A DNA stretch of 64,000 nt from assembly GCF_902703175.1 (NCBI RefSeq), contig NZ_CACRYJ010000059.1, positions 121,678 through 185,677 of the forward strand, read 5' to 3'. Positions 16,971-25,199 of this stretch are shown piece by piece. A program made the position numbers and the translations under genes. This DNA is from Occultella aeris. Its GTDB lineage: Bacteria; Actinomycetota; Actinomycetes; Actinomycetales; Beutenbergiaceae. The number at the start of each line of letters is the position of its first letter. Position 1 is the stretch's first letter. The notes beneath the pieces are model-generated. The model ran no database searches and was not told the origin of the DNA. It saw only the letters and a program-made list of their open reading frames with translations.

Positions 16971-17347
16971 TGGATGAGCCGGCCGATACGCCGGGTTCTG
17001 TCCCGGACCGCGTGCGATCCGGGGGCGGCCATCCATCTACGACGTACGTTGCCGCACGCCTCCAGCGACCTACCCGGAAGCTCGGGCGAGCAGCCCTCGA
17101 ACGCTTCCTGTCTGGTCTTGCTCCGGGTGGGGTTTACCTAGCCGCTTCGGTCACCCGATGCGCTGGTGGTCTCTTACACCACCGTTTCACCCTTACCGCT
17201 CCGGCGAACCGGGGCGGCGGTCTACTTTCTGTGGCACTGTCCCGCGGGTCACCCCGGGTGGGCGTTACCCACCACCCTGCCCTGTGGAGCCCGGACGTTC
17301 CTCGGCACGGATCGCTCCGTGACGCGACCGCCTGGCCGACTCATCCG
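16971..17347 (-). ncRNA. rnpB: RNase P RNA (catalytic RNA of RNase P)
   Basis: A roughly 377-nt bacterial type A RNase P RNA on the minus strand. The 5' and 3' ends pair (ATGAGTCGGCCAGG with CCGGCTCATCC). The conserved 5' block GAGGAACGTCCGGGCTCC, followed by ACAGGGCAG, is present, and the 3' block GGTAAACCCCACCCGGAG, read on the minus strand, matches the conserved P4-proximal half. The exact ends are set from the terminal helix and may be off by a few bases. RNase P matures tRNA 5' ends. Confidence 0.93.
16980..17015. repeat. rnpB 3' segment, right copy of the direct repeat
   Basis: This part of rnpB is repeated, with 32 of 36 identities, at 14329-14364. Together the copies bracket the complete ABC operon 14493-16925, the pattern left when DNA enters at the 3' end of a stable RNA gene. 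Confidence 0.7.
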
Positions 17348-17385
17348 TGGCCGAGTGTAGCCCGCGACGCGCCTACCCTGGGTTC

Positions 17386-18162
17386 GTGCTCATCCTGCTT
17401 CCCCCGTCCGAGGGCAAGACCTCACCCGCACGCGGCGCTCCCGTGGATCTCGAGTCCCTCAGCCACCCCGAGCTGTCCGACCACCGCGAGCGGCTGCTCG
17501 ACCTGGTGATCGATGCCAGCGCGCGCCCGGACGCGGCCCGGGTCCTCGACATCCCGCCGACCCTGACCGCGGAGATCGAGCACAACACGACCCTGCGGTC
17601 GGCGCCGGCGGCGCCCGCGGCGAAGGTCTACACGGGCGTTCTCTATGCGGCCGCCGGTCTGGACGCCCTCACCGGGACCGCCCGACGGCGGGCGAACCGT
17701 TCCGTACGGATCGTGTCCGGACTGTGGGGGGTGCTGGCGCCGACGGACCGGATCCCGGCCTACCGCACCTCCATCTGCGCGAAGCTGCCCGGCATCGGCG
17801 AGCTGACGCAGTACTGGGCGCCGGCACTCAAGCAGACCCTCGGCGAGGACTGGGGCGTGGTGATCGACGCCCGGTCCTCCAGCTACCTGCCCACCTGGCG
17901 CCCGCCGTCGGGCCTGCCGTGGCTCACGGTGCGGGTGGTGCAGATCCGCGACGGCAAGCCGTCCGTCGTCTCCCACTTCGCCAAGCACACCCGCGGCGTG
18001 CTCACCCACCACCTGCTCACCCGGCCCGGCGCCCCGCCGCGCACCCCGGCGCAGGTGCTCGCCGCGGCGCAGGAACTGATCCCGACCGTGCTGCGCGACG
18101 CGAGCCTGCTCCCCCGCGCCGGCCGGACCGGCCCGGACACGCTCGAGCTCGTCCTGGCCTGA
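17386..18162 (+). CDS. yaaA: Peroxide stress protein YaaA
   Basis: A 258-aa protein of the YaaA/UPF0246 family, which lowers free iron and protects DNA during peroxide stress in E. coli. It begins with the signature LILLPPSEGKT; other typical blocks are YTGVLYAAAGL, SGLWGVLAPTDRIPAYR and VVSHFAKHTRGVLTHHLL. The GTG start has no ribosome-binding site, but a TACCCT box lies 6 nt upstream, so the mRNA is probably leaderless. It is divergent from rnpB. Confidence 0.93.
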   Translation: MLILLPPSEGKTSPARGAPVDLESLSHPELSDHRERLLDLVIDASARPDAARVLDIPPTLTAEIEHNTTLRSAPAAPAAKVYTGVLYAAAGLDALTGTARRRANRSVRIVSGLWGVLAPTDRIPAYRTSICAKLPGIGELTQYWAPALKQTLGEDWGVVIDARSSSYLPTWRPPSGLPWLTVRVVQIRDGKPSVVSHFAKHTRGVLTHHLLTRPGAPPRTPAQVLAAAQELIPTVLRDASLLPRAGRTGPDTLELVLA

Positions 18163-18188
18163 CCCGCCGTCGATCGTGGACAGGCAGG

Positions 18189-18746
18189 TCAGCGGGTCCG
18201 GTAGTGCGCGTAGATCAGCCCGCTGGCGAAGGCACGCTGCTCGACCAGGTCGAGATCAAGTCGCACGCCGTCGGGGAAGAACCGCTTGCCGCCGCCGACC
18301 ACGCTCGTGGTGATGAACAGGTGGTACTCATCCACCAGGCCCGCCGCGATCGCCTGGGCCGCGAGGTTCGGACCGTCGACGCTGAGGTCGTGATCGGACT
18401 CGGCCTTGAGCGTGCGCACCGCGTCCGCATCGAAGTTCCGCTCGATCCTGGTCTTCTCGCTGGACACCGACTCCAGGGTCGTGGAGTACACGACCTTCTC
18501 CGCGGCCTGCCAGTCGCGGGCGTACTGCAGGATGTGCGGCGGCACCTCGGGCAGGTCGTGCGCCGTCTCCCAGAAGACCATCGTCTCGTACATCCGCCGG
18601 CCGTAGAGGAACGTACCCACGTTGCGGAAGGTGTCGCCGATGAAGGTGTGCACCTCCTCGTCCTCGGCCCCGGTGCCGAGGGTGCCCTCCGCCGCCTCGG
18701 CATAGCCGTCGAGCGAGGTGATCATCGAGTAGATGAGCTTGGCCAT
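18189..18746 (-). CDS. Dihydrofolate reductase family (RibD C-terminal-like) protein
   Basis: A 185-aa protein of the DHFR-like/RibD_C superfamily (MAKLIYSMITSLDGYAEA, LYGRRMYETMVFWE, VDGPNLAAQAIAAGLVDEYH, VVGGGKRFFPDG). Such proteins use NAD(P)H, but their substrates are mostly unknown. The ATG at 18746 has GGGAG 5 nt upstream; a GTG two codons before is excluded by spacing. It is divergent from a TetR gene, and an operator with a perfect 10-bp dyad lies 18-41 bp before its start, so TetR repression is likely. Confidence 0.88.
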   Translation of the reverse strand: MAKLIYSMITSLDGYAEAAEGTLGTGAEDEEVHTFIGDTFRNVGTFLYGRRMYETMVFWETAHDLPEVPPHILQYARDWQAAEKVVYSTTLESVSSEKTRIERNFDADAVRTLKAESDHDLSVDGPNLAAQAIAAGLVDEYHLFITTSVVGGGKRFFPDGVRLDLDLVEQRAFASGLIYAHYRTR

Positions 18747-18763
18747 GTCCACTCCCTAAGGTT

Positions 18764-18787
18764 GTGGTGAGTCGAGTGACTCACCAC
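18764..18787. promoter_or_regulatory. TetR operator 1 (reductase side)
   Basis: GTGGTGAGTC-GAGT-GACTCACCAC is a perfect 10-bp inverted repeat. Its core GTGAGTCGAGTGACTCAC matches operator 2 (18815-18836) at 15 of 18 positions. The centres are 50 bp apart in the divergent promoter region between the reductase and tetR genes. Confidence 0.8.
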
Positions 18788-18814
18788 CACAGGCGAAAGT
18801 ACCTTCTCACGCAG

Positions 18815-18836
18815 AGGTGAGTCAAGCAACTCACCT
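18815..18836. promoter_or_regulatory. TetR operator 2 (tetR side)
   Basis: AGGTGAGT-CAAGCA-ACTCACCT is a perfect 8-bp inverted repeat sharing the core of operator 1. A CATACT -10-like box lies between it and the tetR ATG, so binding here would block tetR transcription (autoregulation). Confidence 0.8.
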
Positions 18837-18854
18837 TCCTGGCATACTGGGAGC

Positions 18855-19487
18855 ATGCCCCGTGAGCTCTCCGCCTACCATCGACAGGTCGCGGCAACCA
18901 ACCGTGTCGCGATCCTTGACGCGGCCGCAGACCTGTTCCTCGAACTCGGCTACGACCGGACTCCGCTGGCGCGCGTCGCCGAGAGTGCCGGGGTCTCCAA
19001 GGCGACACTGTTCAAACAGTTCCCGACCAAGGCTGAACTCTTCGAAGCGACGGTGCTCGCGGCGGGCGGCACGCCCGAGCACGAACTCGCGGACCCGCCG
19101 CCCGGAGACTTCCACGCGGGTCTGGTCGCCCTGGGCCTCGCATACGCGGAACTGCTGTCCCGCCCTCGGGTGGAGGACTTGATGCGGACCTTGATCGCCG
19201 AGGCACCGAGGTTCCCGGACCTGCGCGCGCGGACCTTCGACTTCGGCACGCTGCCCGTACTCGCGGCACTCAAGCGCTACCTACGAGCGGAGACCGAGGC
19301 GGGAGACGCCCACGTCGATGACCCGGAGGTGGCGGCACCGCAGTTCCTCGGGATGATCTCGACCGTCGTCTTCTGGCCCCGCCTGGTCCACGGCAACTGG
19401 TCGCGCACCGACGAGGAGACCCTCCACGTGGTGGACGAAGCGGCTCGGACGATGGTGGCCCGCTACGGCGCGCGGGTGAGTCTGTAG
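18855..19487 (+). CDS. TetR-family transcriptional regulator
   Basis: A 210-aa repressor. The N-terminal HTH occupies about residues 17-65 (RVAILDAAADLFLELGYDRT, then SKATLFKQFPTKAELFEA); a helical ligand domain follows, of the AefR-like type (FLGMISTVVFWPRLVHGN). The ATG is preceded by CATACT at leaderless spacing, with only a very close GGGAG. It most likely controls itself and the divergent reductase-like gene through the two matched operators. The ligand is unknown. Confidence 0.92.
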   Translation: MPRELSAYHRQVAATNRVAILDAAADLFLELGYDRTPLARVAESAGVSKATLFKQFPTKAELFEATVLAAGGTPEHELADPPPGDFHAGLVALGLAYAELLSRPRVEDLMRTLIAEAPRFPDLRARTFDFGTLPVLAALKRYLRAETEAGDAHVDDPEVAAPQFLGMISTVVFWPRLVHGNWSRTDEETLHVVDEAARTMVARYGARVSL

Positions 19488-19576
19488 GTCGCCACCGGTG
19501 TAGGACCCCCCGGCGGCGGGAATCGTCCTTCCGGATGAGCCGGACCCACGACGCGCCCTTGTTACCGTGGGCTGTC

Positions 19577-20104
19577 ATGAACCCACTGGCGGGCAGACGC
19601 GGCAAGGCCTACATCCTGGACTGCGTGGGCTACCTGGGCATCGCCGCCGCCACCGTGCCGGTCGGCCTGATCGCCCGGAACGCCGGCTGGGGTGAGCACC
19701 GTGCGTTCGTCTTCGTCGCGAGCGCCGTGCCGCCGGTCCTGGCGACGCTGCTCGCAGCCCGCCGGGAGTCCGGACCCAACGGCGCGACCTGGGGAAAGCG
19801 CCGCTTCGGCCTGCGCGTCCAGGACACGGGCGGCGCAGACCTCCAGTTCGGCCGGGCGCTGCTGCGCAACACGCTCAAGATCGCGATCCCCTGGCAGCTC
19901 GGGCACGCCGTCGCGATCGGCGCGGCGTTCGGCGGCTACTCCGACGGTGATCCGGTGACGCTCGCCGCGACGTTCCTGACCTATCCGCTGATCGGTGTCA
20001 TGGTGGCCGGTGTGCTGATCGGCAGGGGGCGGACGGTGTACGACCGTGTGGCCGGCACGGCCGTTGAGGCCGCTCCTGCCGAACGCCTCGAACCGGCCCG
20101 CTAG
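19577..20104 (+). CDS. RDD-family membrane protein
   Basis: A 175-aa membrane protein with about four hydrophobic segments and RDD-like layout: an N-terminal KAYILDCVGYLGIAAATV span, the central WGKRRFGLRVQDTGGADLQF block, and a C-terminal RTVYDRVAGTAV. RDD proteins may act as Na+/H+ antiporters or stress-linked membrane proteins. The ATG has TACCGT 8 nt upstream and no ribosome-binding site, so the message may be leaderless. Monocistronic. Confidence 0.75.
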   Translation: MNPLAGRRGKAYILDCVGYLGIAAATVPVGLIARNAGWGEHRAFVFVASAVPPVLATLLAARRESGPNGATWGKRRFGLRVQDTGGADLQFGRALLRNTLKIAIPWQLGHAVAIGAAFGGYSDGDPVTLAATFLTYPLIGVMVAGVLIGRGRTVYDRVAGTAVEAAPAERLEPAR

Positions 20105-20186
20105 GCGGGAGCAGACGCTGATGACTGCCGGCTGAGACGTCCCACGGGTCGACGCCTCCACCGGTCTCAATCCTCGGCGTCGACGT

Positions 20187-21017
20187 TCAGGCCGACTCCG
20201 CCTTGACCTCGCCGTGGCGAGCGAGGCTGACCGCCCCAGCCACCGCTAGAAGAAAGCCCACCACGGCCACGAGGCCCCAACCGGGGCGGGCGTGATCACC
20301 CAGCAACGCGAGACCCACGACGGCCGGCACAACCGTCTCTGCGACCACCAGCGGGGCCGTCGCCTGCGTCACGCTCCCCCGTTGGAGTGCCAGCGAGTAC
20401 GTGAAGATCGCGAGCCCTCCACCGAGCAGCAGCGCCCACAGCGCCGGACTGGACAACGTCGGGCCTATGCCATCGGGCAGCATCCTCGCGGCGACGGCAG
20501 TGACCGCGTACGCCAGGCCGGCGACCGCGCCCAGCGCCGCTGCACCGGCGGCGCCCTTCAGGCGTCCGAGCGGCACCGCCACGACCGCGAGGACCACCGC
20601 ACAACCGAGCACCACCCACCTCTCGACCGCAGTGACGTCCACGGCGGAGTCCTCTGCCGCGGACAGTCCCACCAGCACCAGGCCGGCCACCACCACCGCC
20701 AGCCCAACCCGATCGCGGCGGGTGAGCGGCATCGCGAGGAACAGGGCGCCGAGGATGGCAGTGATCGCCAGGAAGCTCGCCACCACCGCCTGCACGACGA
20801 ACAGCGGAAGCGTGCGCACCGCGACGAGGCTGAGCAGGAAGCCGAGCCCGTCGAGACCCAGCCCGAGCAGGTAGCGCCACGACTTCAACAGGCGCACGAT
20901 CAGGCGAGGGTCCAGGCCCTCCACGGTCGCCGTGGACCGTGCGGCGATCGCCTGCAGGACCGCCCCGACTCCATAGCAGAGGGCTGCGCCGAAGGCGGTG
21001 GCGAGACCGAGGATCAC
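20187..21017 (-). CDS. EamA/DMT-like membrane transporter
   Basis: A 276-aa protein with about nine to ten membrane segments and the two-fold repeat of drug/metabolite transporters. It opens with VILGLATAFGAALCYGVGAV and ends with a short charged tail. The GTG at 21017 is the most upstream start compatible with the first helix; the long in-frame extension to 21521 lies antisense to the next gene. The ribosome-binding site is weak. Substrate is unknown; similar proteins are annotated only as hypothetical membrane proteins. Confidence 0.75.
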   Translation of the reverse strand: MILGLATAFGAALCYGVGAVLQAIAARSTATVEGLDPRLIVRLLKSWRYLLGLGLDGLGFLLSLVAVRTLPLFVVQAVVASFLAITAILGALFLAMPLTRRDRVGLAVVVAGLVLVGLSAAEDSAVDVTAVERWVVLGCAVVLAVVAVPLGRLKGAAGAAALGAVAGLAYAVTAVAARMLPDGIGPTLSSPALWALLLGGGLAIFTYSLALQRGSVTQATAPLVVAETVVPAVVGLALLGDHARPGWGLVAVVGFLLAVAGAVSLARHGEVKAESA

Positions 21018-21120
21018 AGCCTGAACCCTACGGGCCAGCAGTCGGCGCGGCGAAGTGGTGACGCACGGTGGCTTCACGATAGCGTCGGTGCTACCGCTGG
21101 CCTGAGCAGGGGGAACTGAT

Positions 21121-21828
21121 GTGAGCGAAGGCCGCGAGCGACAAGCGACCGCTCGTATCGGTGTCCTGCCCCGTCGAGCGTTGGTTCCAGTCGCCGTAGC
21201 GGCGGCGTTCCTGTACTCCAACTTCCTCATCGACTGGGTACTGCGCGGATTCCACGGCCTGGACATCGTCGTCAGCCTCCTGGCATCGCCGGGCCAGCCG
21301 AACGCGGCCGTCCTACGGGTCACCGATGTCGTGTGCGCCGTGCTCGTCCTACTGCTCCTGCCGGCCTTCTTCGCCGCGCTGCCACCCGGGCCCACGCGCA
21401 AGGTCGTCGCCTGGACGATGGTCGCCTTCGCGCTCGGGGTGGTCGCGGCGGTGATCGTTCCAGCTCCGTGCGGCCCCGAGCACCTGTGTGCCTCCACGTC
21501 CGATCGCCTCGACGAACCCATTCACGACGCGGCCAGTATTCTCTCCGAGGTCAGCCTGTTCGTGTCCGCTGCGGCCACGTGGTTCGCGATGCGATCGACC
21601 GGTCCGAACTGGTTCCGCCGCGCCGCCTGGGGGACATTCTGGGTGGGCGGGGTGGCCCTCAACCTGCTGTTCGGGTGGTACCTCGAGGTCTCGGACTCGC
21701 CGACGGCGGAAGGGCTCGCCGGCTACGTCCAGCGCCTTCACATTCTCAGCGTCAGCGCCTGGATCCTGTGCATAGGGATCCACGCGAGTCGAGCCGCGCC
21801 ACTGTGCGCAGAGGAGGAGCCATGGTGA
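21121..21828 (+). CDS. DUF998 family membrane protein
   Basis: A 235-aa protein with six predicted membrane segments and DUF998 features (FLYSNFLIDWVLRGF, VIVPAPCGPEHLC, DEPIHDAASILSEVSLFVSA). The family's function is unknown. A GTG start with a GGGGGAAC element upstream. It overlaps the following lysX by seven bases, so it is first in a coupled DUF998-lysX-antiporter operon, which suggests a membrane lipid or envelope role. Confidence 0.82.
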   Translation: MSEGRERQATARIGVLPRRALVPVAVAAAFLYSNFLIDWVLRGFHGLDIVVSLLASPGQPNAAVLRVTDVVCAVLVLLLLPAFFAALPPGPTRKVVAWTMVAFALGVVAAVIVPAPCGPEHLCASTSDRLDEPIHDAASILSEVSLFVSAAATWFAMRSTGPNWFRRAAWGTFWVGGVALNLLFGWYLEVSDSPTAEGLAGYVQRLHILSVSAWILCIGIHASRAAPLCAEEEPW

Positions 21829-24800
21829 CTGACCAGCGCGAGCACGAGCTCGACCCGAACACACCTATCGACGAGGGCGGCCGACGGCGGACCGCGCAGC
21901 CGATGGACGACCGCTGGCCGGACGTCTTCGCGAACGGCTTCGTCTGCTACGCACTCTTCATCGCGATCGTCGCCGTCGTGCCGCCGTGGTTCCGCTACTT
22001 CGCGCGGCCGGACGACGTCGTGTCCTTGGTTCTCGTGCCGGTCGTGCCCAGCCTCATCTACGCGGCGTTGCTGCTCACCCTCGGAGTCGGACTACGCCGT
22101 CGTCTCCGGGCGGCCTGGTGGATCATGGTCATCTGGGTGCTGGCCCTGCCCACGGTGGGTCGGGTCGTCGCGATTGCCGATGGCCAGTTCGACGTGTTGA
22201 GCGTGCTGGGATTGCTCGTCTCGGCGGCACTGTTGCTGCTGGCGTTGCGCGGCCGCGCGCAGTTCCGGGCCCGCAGGGTGCCGGGGAGCGTGACCCTGGC
22301 GATGGCGCTGTTCCTCCTGGGTGGTGCAGTCATCCTGCTCGCCGGGAGTGCGTTGGTGCTCTGGTTCGGGACCGCCCAGAACTTCGCCGATGCCGCGTGG
22401 TACGTATTCGACGCGATGCTCGCCGATGTGGGTCGGGTCGGATACGAGTCCGACGCGACCGCACCGTTGTGGGTGCGGTCGCTCGTCGGGCTGGCCGGAG
22501 CCGGCGTGGTGCTCGGTGCCGCCACCGTGTTGTTCCGGCCGAACCAAGGCGATCGCACGCTCGGCGTGGCCGACGAGGCGAGAGTTCGCGGGCTGCTGCG
22601 GGACTTCGGCGACCACGACTCGCTCGGCTATTTCGCGACGAGACGCGACAAGACCGTGGTCTGGGACACCGGGGACGCCACGATCGCTCGGGCCGGGGTC
22701 TCCTATGGCGTGATCGGCTCGGTGGCGCTCGCGAGCGGCAACCCGGTCGGCGACCCGCGGCGCTGGCAGGTCGCCATCGCCAGGTGGAAGGAACACGCGC
22801 GGGAGACCGGTCTGTCATTGGCCGTGATCGGTGCCGGGCACGAGGGCGCCCGCGCGTACACCGAGGCGGGATTGAGGATGCTGGAGCTCGGCGACGAGGC
22901 GGTCGTCGACATGGGTGCGTTCTCACTCACCGGTCCTGGCATGAAGTCGGTCCGCCACTCGGTGCACGCCCTCGAAAGGCGCGGCTACACGACTCGGGTG
23001 GTCCGGCACTCCCGGCTGGACGAAGACGACTTCGCCCGGCTCGCCGACGCCGCGAGCAAGTGGCGCGGCGACGGCGGGGACGAGCGAGGCTTCTCGATGG
23101 CCCTGGGCCGGCTCGGCGACCCGCTGGACGGCGACTGCGTCCTGGTCGAGGCCCATGACGCCGAGGGAATCCTTCGCGGGTTCCTCAGCTTCGTCCCGTG
23201 GGGACGAGCGGGTCTCTCGCTCGACCTGATGCGCCGTGATCCGTCGGCAGACAACGGCCTGGTGGAACTCATGGTCACGGCGCTGTCCGGACGGTCCGCG
23301 ACGGTCGGGATCGGCCAGGTCTCGTTGAACTTCGCGATGTTCCGCGAGGCCTTCGAGCGTGGTTCCGAGGTCGGCGCGGGCCCGGTGGCCCGCCTCTGGC
23401 GACATGCGTTGCTGGTCGCGAGCAAGAACTGGCAGCTCGAGTCGCTCTACCGGTCCAACGCGAAGTACCTGCCGCAGTGGCAGCCGCGCTATGTGGGTTT
23501 CGAGTTCACGTCCGATCTGCCGCGGGTCGGCCTGGCGGCAGGCAGTGCCGAGGGCTTCCTCAAGGCGCCGTCCGTGTCCCTGTTCCACGGCCGAGGCGGG
23601 GCCGGTGAGCCGCTGGAGACGGGCGGGCAGGCGCGTGCCGCGGCTGTCCTTGCGCTGGTCCCGGCGGCCCCCGACGTCGTGGCCGAGGCCCTCGCCGTCG
23701 ACCATCTGCCTGAGCAGGTTCGCGTCCGCCGGCGCAAGCTCGATCGGTTGCGTGAGCAGGGCATCGATCCCTACCCCGCCGTCGCGCCCCGCACCCACAC
23801 GCTGGCCCAGGTCCGCGAGCAGGCCGGCGATCTCCCGGCCGACACCGAGACGAGCATGGTCGTCTCGGTTGCGGGCCGGGTCCTGCTCAAGCGGGACATG
23901 GGGCGGCTCGGCTTCGCCACCTTGCGTGACGGCACGGGCGACCTGCAGGTCATGGTGGACGTCGGGCACCTCGGCGAGGCCCAGTTGTCCTTCTGGGAGC
24001 ACCAGATCGACCTCGGGGACCAGGTCAGCGTCAGCGGCGCAGTCGTGACGACGAAGAAGGGCGAGCTGAGCATCCGCGCCACTTCGGTAATGCTCACGAG
24101 CAAGTCACTGCGTCCGCTGCCGGACAAGCATGCCGGCATGACCGACCCCGACACTCGCGTGCGCCAGCGCTACGTCGACCTGATCGTCCGACCCGAGGCA
24201 CGCACCGTTGCCTACCAGCGCTCCGCCGTCGTCCGGAGCGTCCGCGACTCGTTGCAGGCACGCGGCTTCATCGAGGTGGAGACGCCGATCCTGCAGACCA
24301 TTCACGGTGGGGCGAACGCGCGCCCGTTCGAGACCCATATCAACGCCTACGACCTCGACCTGTATCTACGCATCGCCACCGAGTTGCACCTCAAACGGCT
24401 GCTCGTGGGCGGCATGGAGAAGGTCTTCGAGATCGGCCGGCAGTTCCGCAACGAGGGCGTCGACTTCAAACACAACCCGGAGTTCACCTCCTTGGAGGTC
24501 TATGAGACGTACGGCGACTACAGCACGATGCGCCGGCTGACCCAGGAGATCATCCAGGAGGCCGCCATCGCGATCTACGGCGAGCCGGTCGCCCGGCGGT
24601 CCGGCCCGGACGGAAGGATCGTCGAGTACGATCTGGCCGGCCAATGGCCGGTGAAGACGATCTGCCAAGCGGTGTCGGAGGCGCTCGGCGAGGAGATCAG
24701 CGCGGACACCCCGTTGGCCGAGCTTCGCCGTCACGGCGAACGCATCGGCCTGGAGATCGAACCCGACCGCTCCTGGGGCTACGTACTCGAGGAGATCTAC

Positions 24801-25199
24801 GAGGAGTTGTGCGAGGGGCAGACCACGACGCCCGTGTTCTACACCGACTTCCCGAAGGAGAACTCGCCGCTGACGCGCACCCACCGCGACGATCCTCGGC
24901 TGGCCGAGAAGTGGGACCTCGTGATCTTCGGCGCCGAGCAGGGCACGGCCTACAGCGAGTTGATCGACCCCGTCGACCAACGTGAACGGCTTGTCTCGCA
25001 GTCGCTGCTGGCGGCGGCAGGCGATCCGGAGGCGATGCAGGTCGACGAGGACTTCCTGGAGGCGCTCGAGTTCGGGATGCCTCCGACTGGAGGCATGGGT
25101 CTGGGCATCGACAGGCTAGTGATGAACCTGACCGGGCTGAACATCCGCGACACGATCCTGTTCCCTCTCGTGAAGCCGAACCGGCGACAGCCACGATGA
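21822..25199 (+). CDS. lysX: Bifunctional lysylphosphatidylglycerol synthetase/lysyl-tRNA synthetase LysX
   Basis: A 1125-aa fusion like mycobacterial LysX. Residues ~30-240 form about six to seven membrane spans. Residues ~260-560 are the MprF-type DUF2156 aminoacyl-transfer domain (GVSYGVIGSVALASGNPVGD). Residues ~640-1125 are a class II lysyl-tRNA synthetase with an OB fold (VAGRVLLKRDMGRLGFATLR), motif 2 near 874 (FRNEGVDFKHNPEFT) and motif 3 near 1093 (GLGIDRLVMNL). The synthetase charges tRNA-Lys and the membrane part transfers lysine to phosphatidylglycerol, lowering surface charge and cationic peptide sensitivity. The ATG follows GAGGAGGAGCC. It overlaps the antiporter gene by four bases. 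Confidence 0.95.
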   Translation: MVTDQREHELDPNTPIDEGGRRRTAQPMDDRWPDVFANGFVCYALFIAIVAVVPPWFRYFARPDDVVSLVLVPVVPSLIYAALLLTLGVGLRRRLRAAWWIMVIWVLALPTVGRVVAIADGQFDVLSVLGLLVSAALLLLALRGRAQFRARRVPGSVTLAMALFLLGGAVILLAGSALVLWFGTAQNFADAAWYVFDAMLADVGRVGYESDATAPLWVRSLVGLAGAGVVLGAATVLFRPNQGDRTLGVADEARVRGLLRDFGDHDSLGYFATRRDKTVVWDTGDATIARAGVSYGVIGSVALASGNPVGDPRRWQVAIARWKEHARETGLSLAVIGAGHEGARAYTEAGLRMLELGDEAVVDMGAFSLTGPGMKSVRHSVHALERRGYTTRVVRHSRLDEDDFARLADAASKWRGDGGDERGFSMALGRLGDPLDGDCVLVEAHDAEGILRGFLSFVPWGRAGLSLDLMRRDPSADNGLVELMVTALSGRSATVGIGQVSLNFAMFREAFERGSEVGAGPVARLWRHALLVASKNWQLESLYRSNAKYLPQWQPRYVGFEFTSDLPRVGLAAGSAEGFLKAPSVSLFHGRGGAGEPLETGGQARAAAVLALVPAAPDVVAEALAVDHLPEQVRVRRRKLDRLREQGIDPYPAVAPRTHTLAQVREQAGDLPADTETSMVVSVAGRVLLKRDMGRLGFATLRDGTGDLQVMVDVGHLGEAQLSFWEHQIDLGDQVSVSGAVVTTKKGELSIRATSVMLTSKSLRPLPDKHAGMTDPDTRVRQRYVDLIVRPEARTVAYQRSAVVRSVRDSLQARGFIEVETPILQTIHGGANARPFETHINAYDLDLYLRIATELHLKRLLVGGMEKVFEIGRQFRNEGVDFKHNPEFTSLEVYETYGDYSTMRRLTQEIIQEAAIAIYGEPVARRSGPDGRIVEYDLAGQWPVKTICQAVSEALGEEISADTPLAELRRHGERIGLEIEPDRSWGYVLEEIYEELCEGQTTTPVFYTDFPKENSPLTRTHRDDPRLAEKWDLVIFGAEQGTAYSELIDPVDQRERLVSQSLLAAAGDPEAMQVDEDFLEALEFGMPPTGGMGLGIDRLVMNLTGLNIRDTILFPLVKPNRRQPR

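Noticed and set aside
16971..17347. Small frames inside the rnpB region
   Set aside because: The region is explained by RNase P RNA with conserved 5' and 3' blocks.
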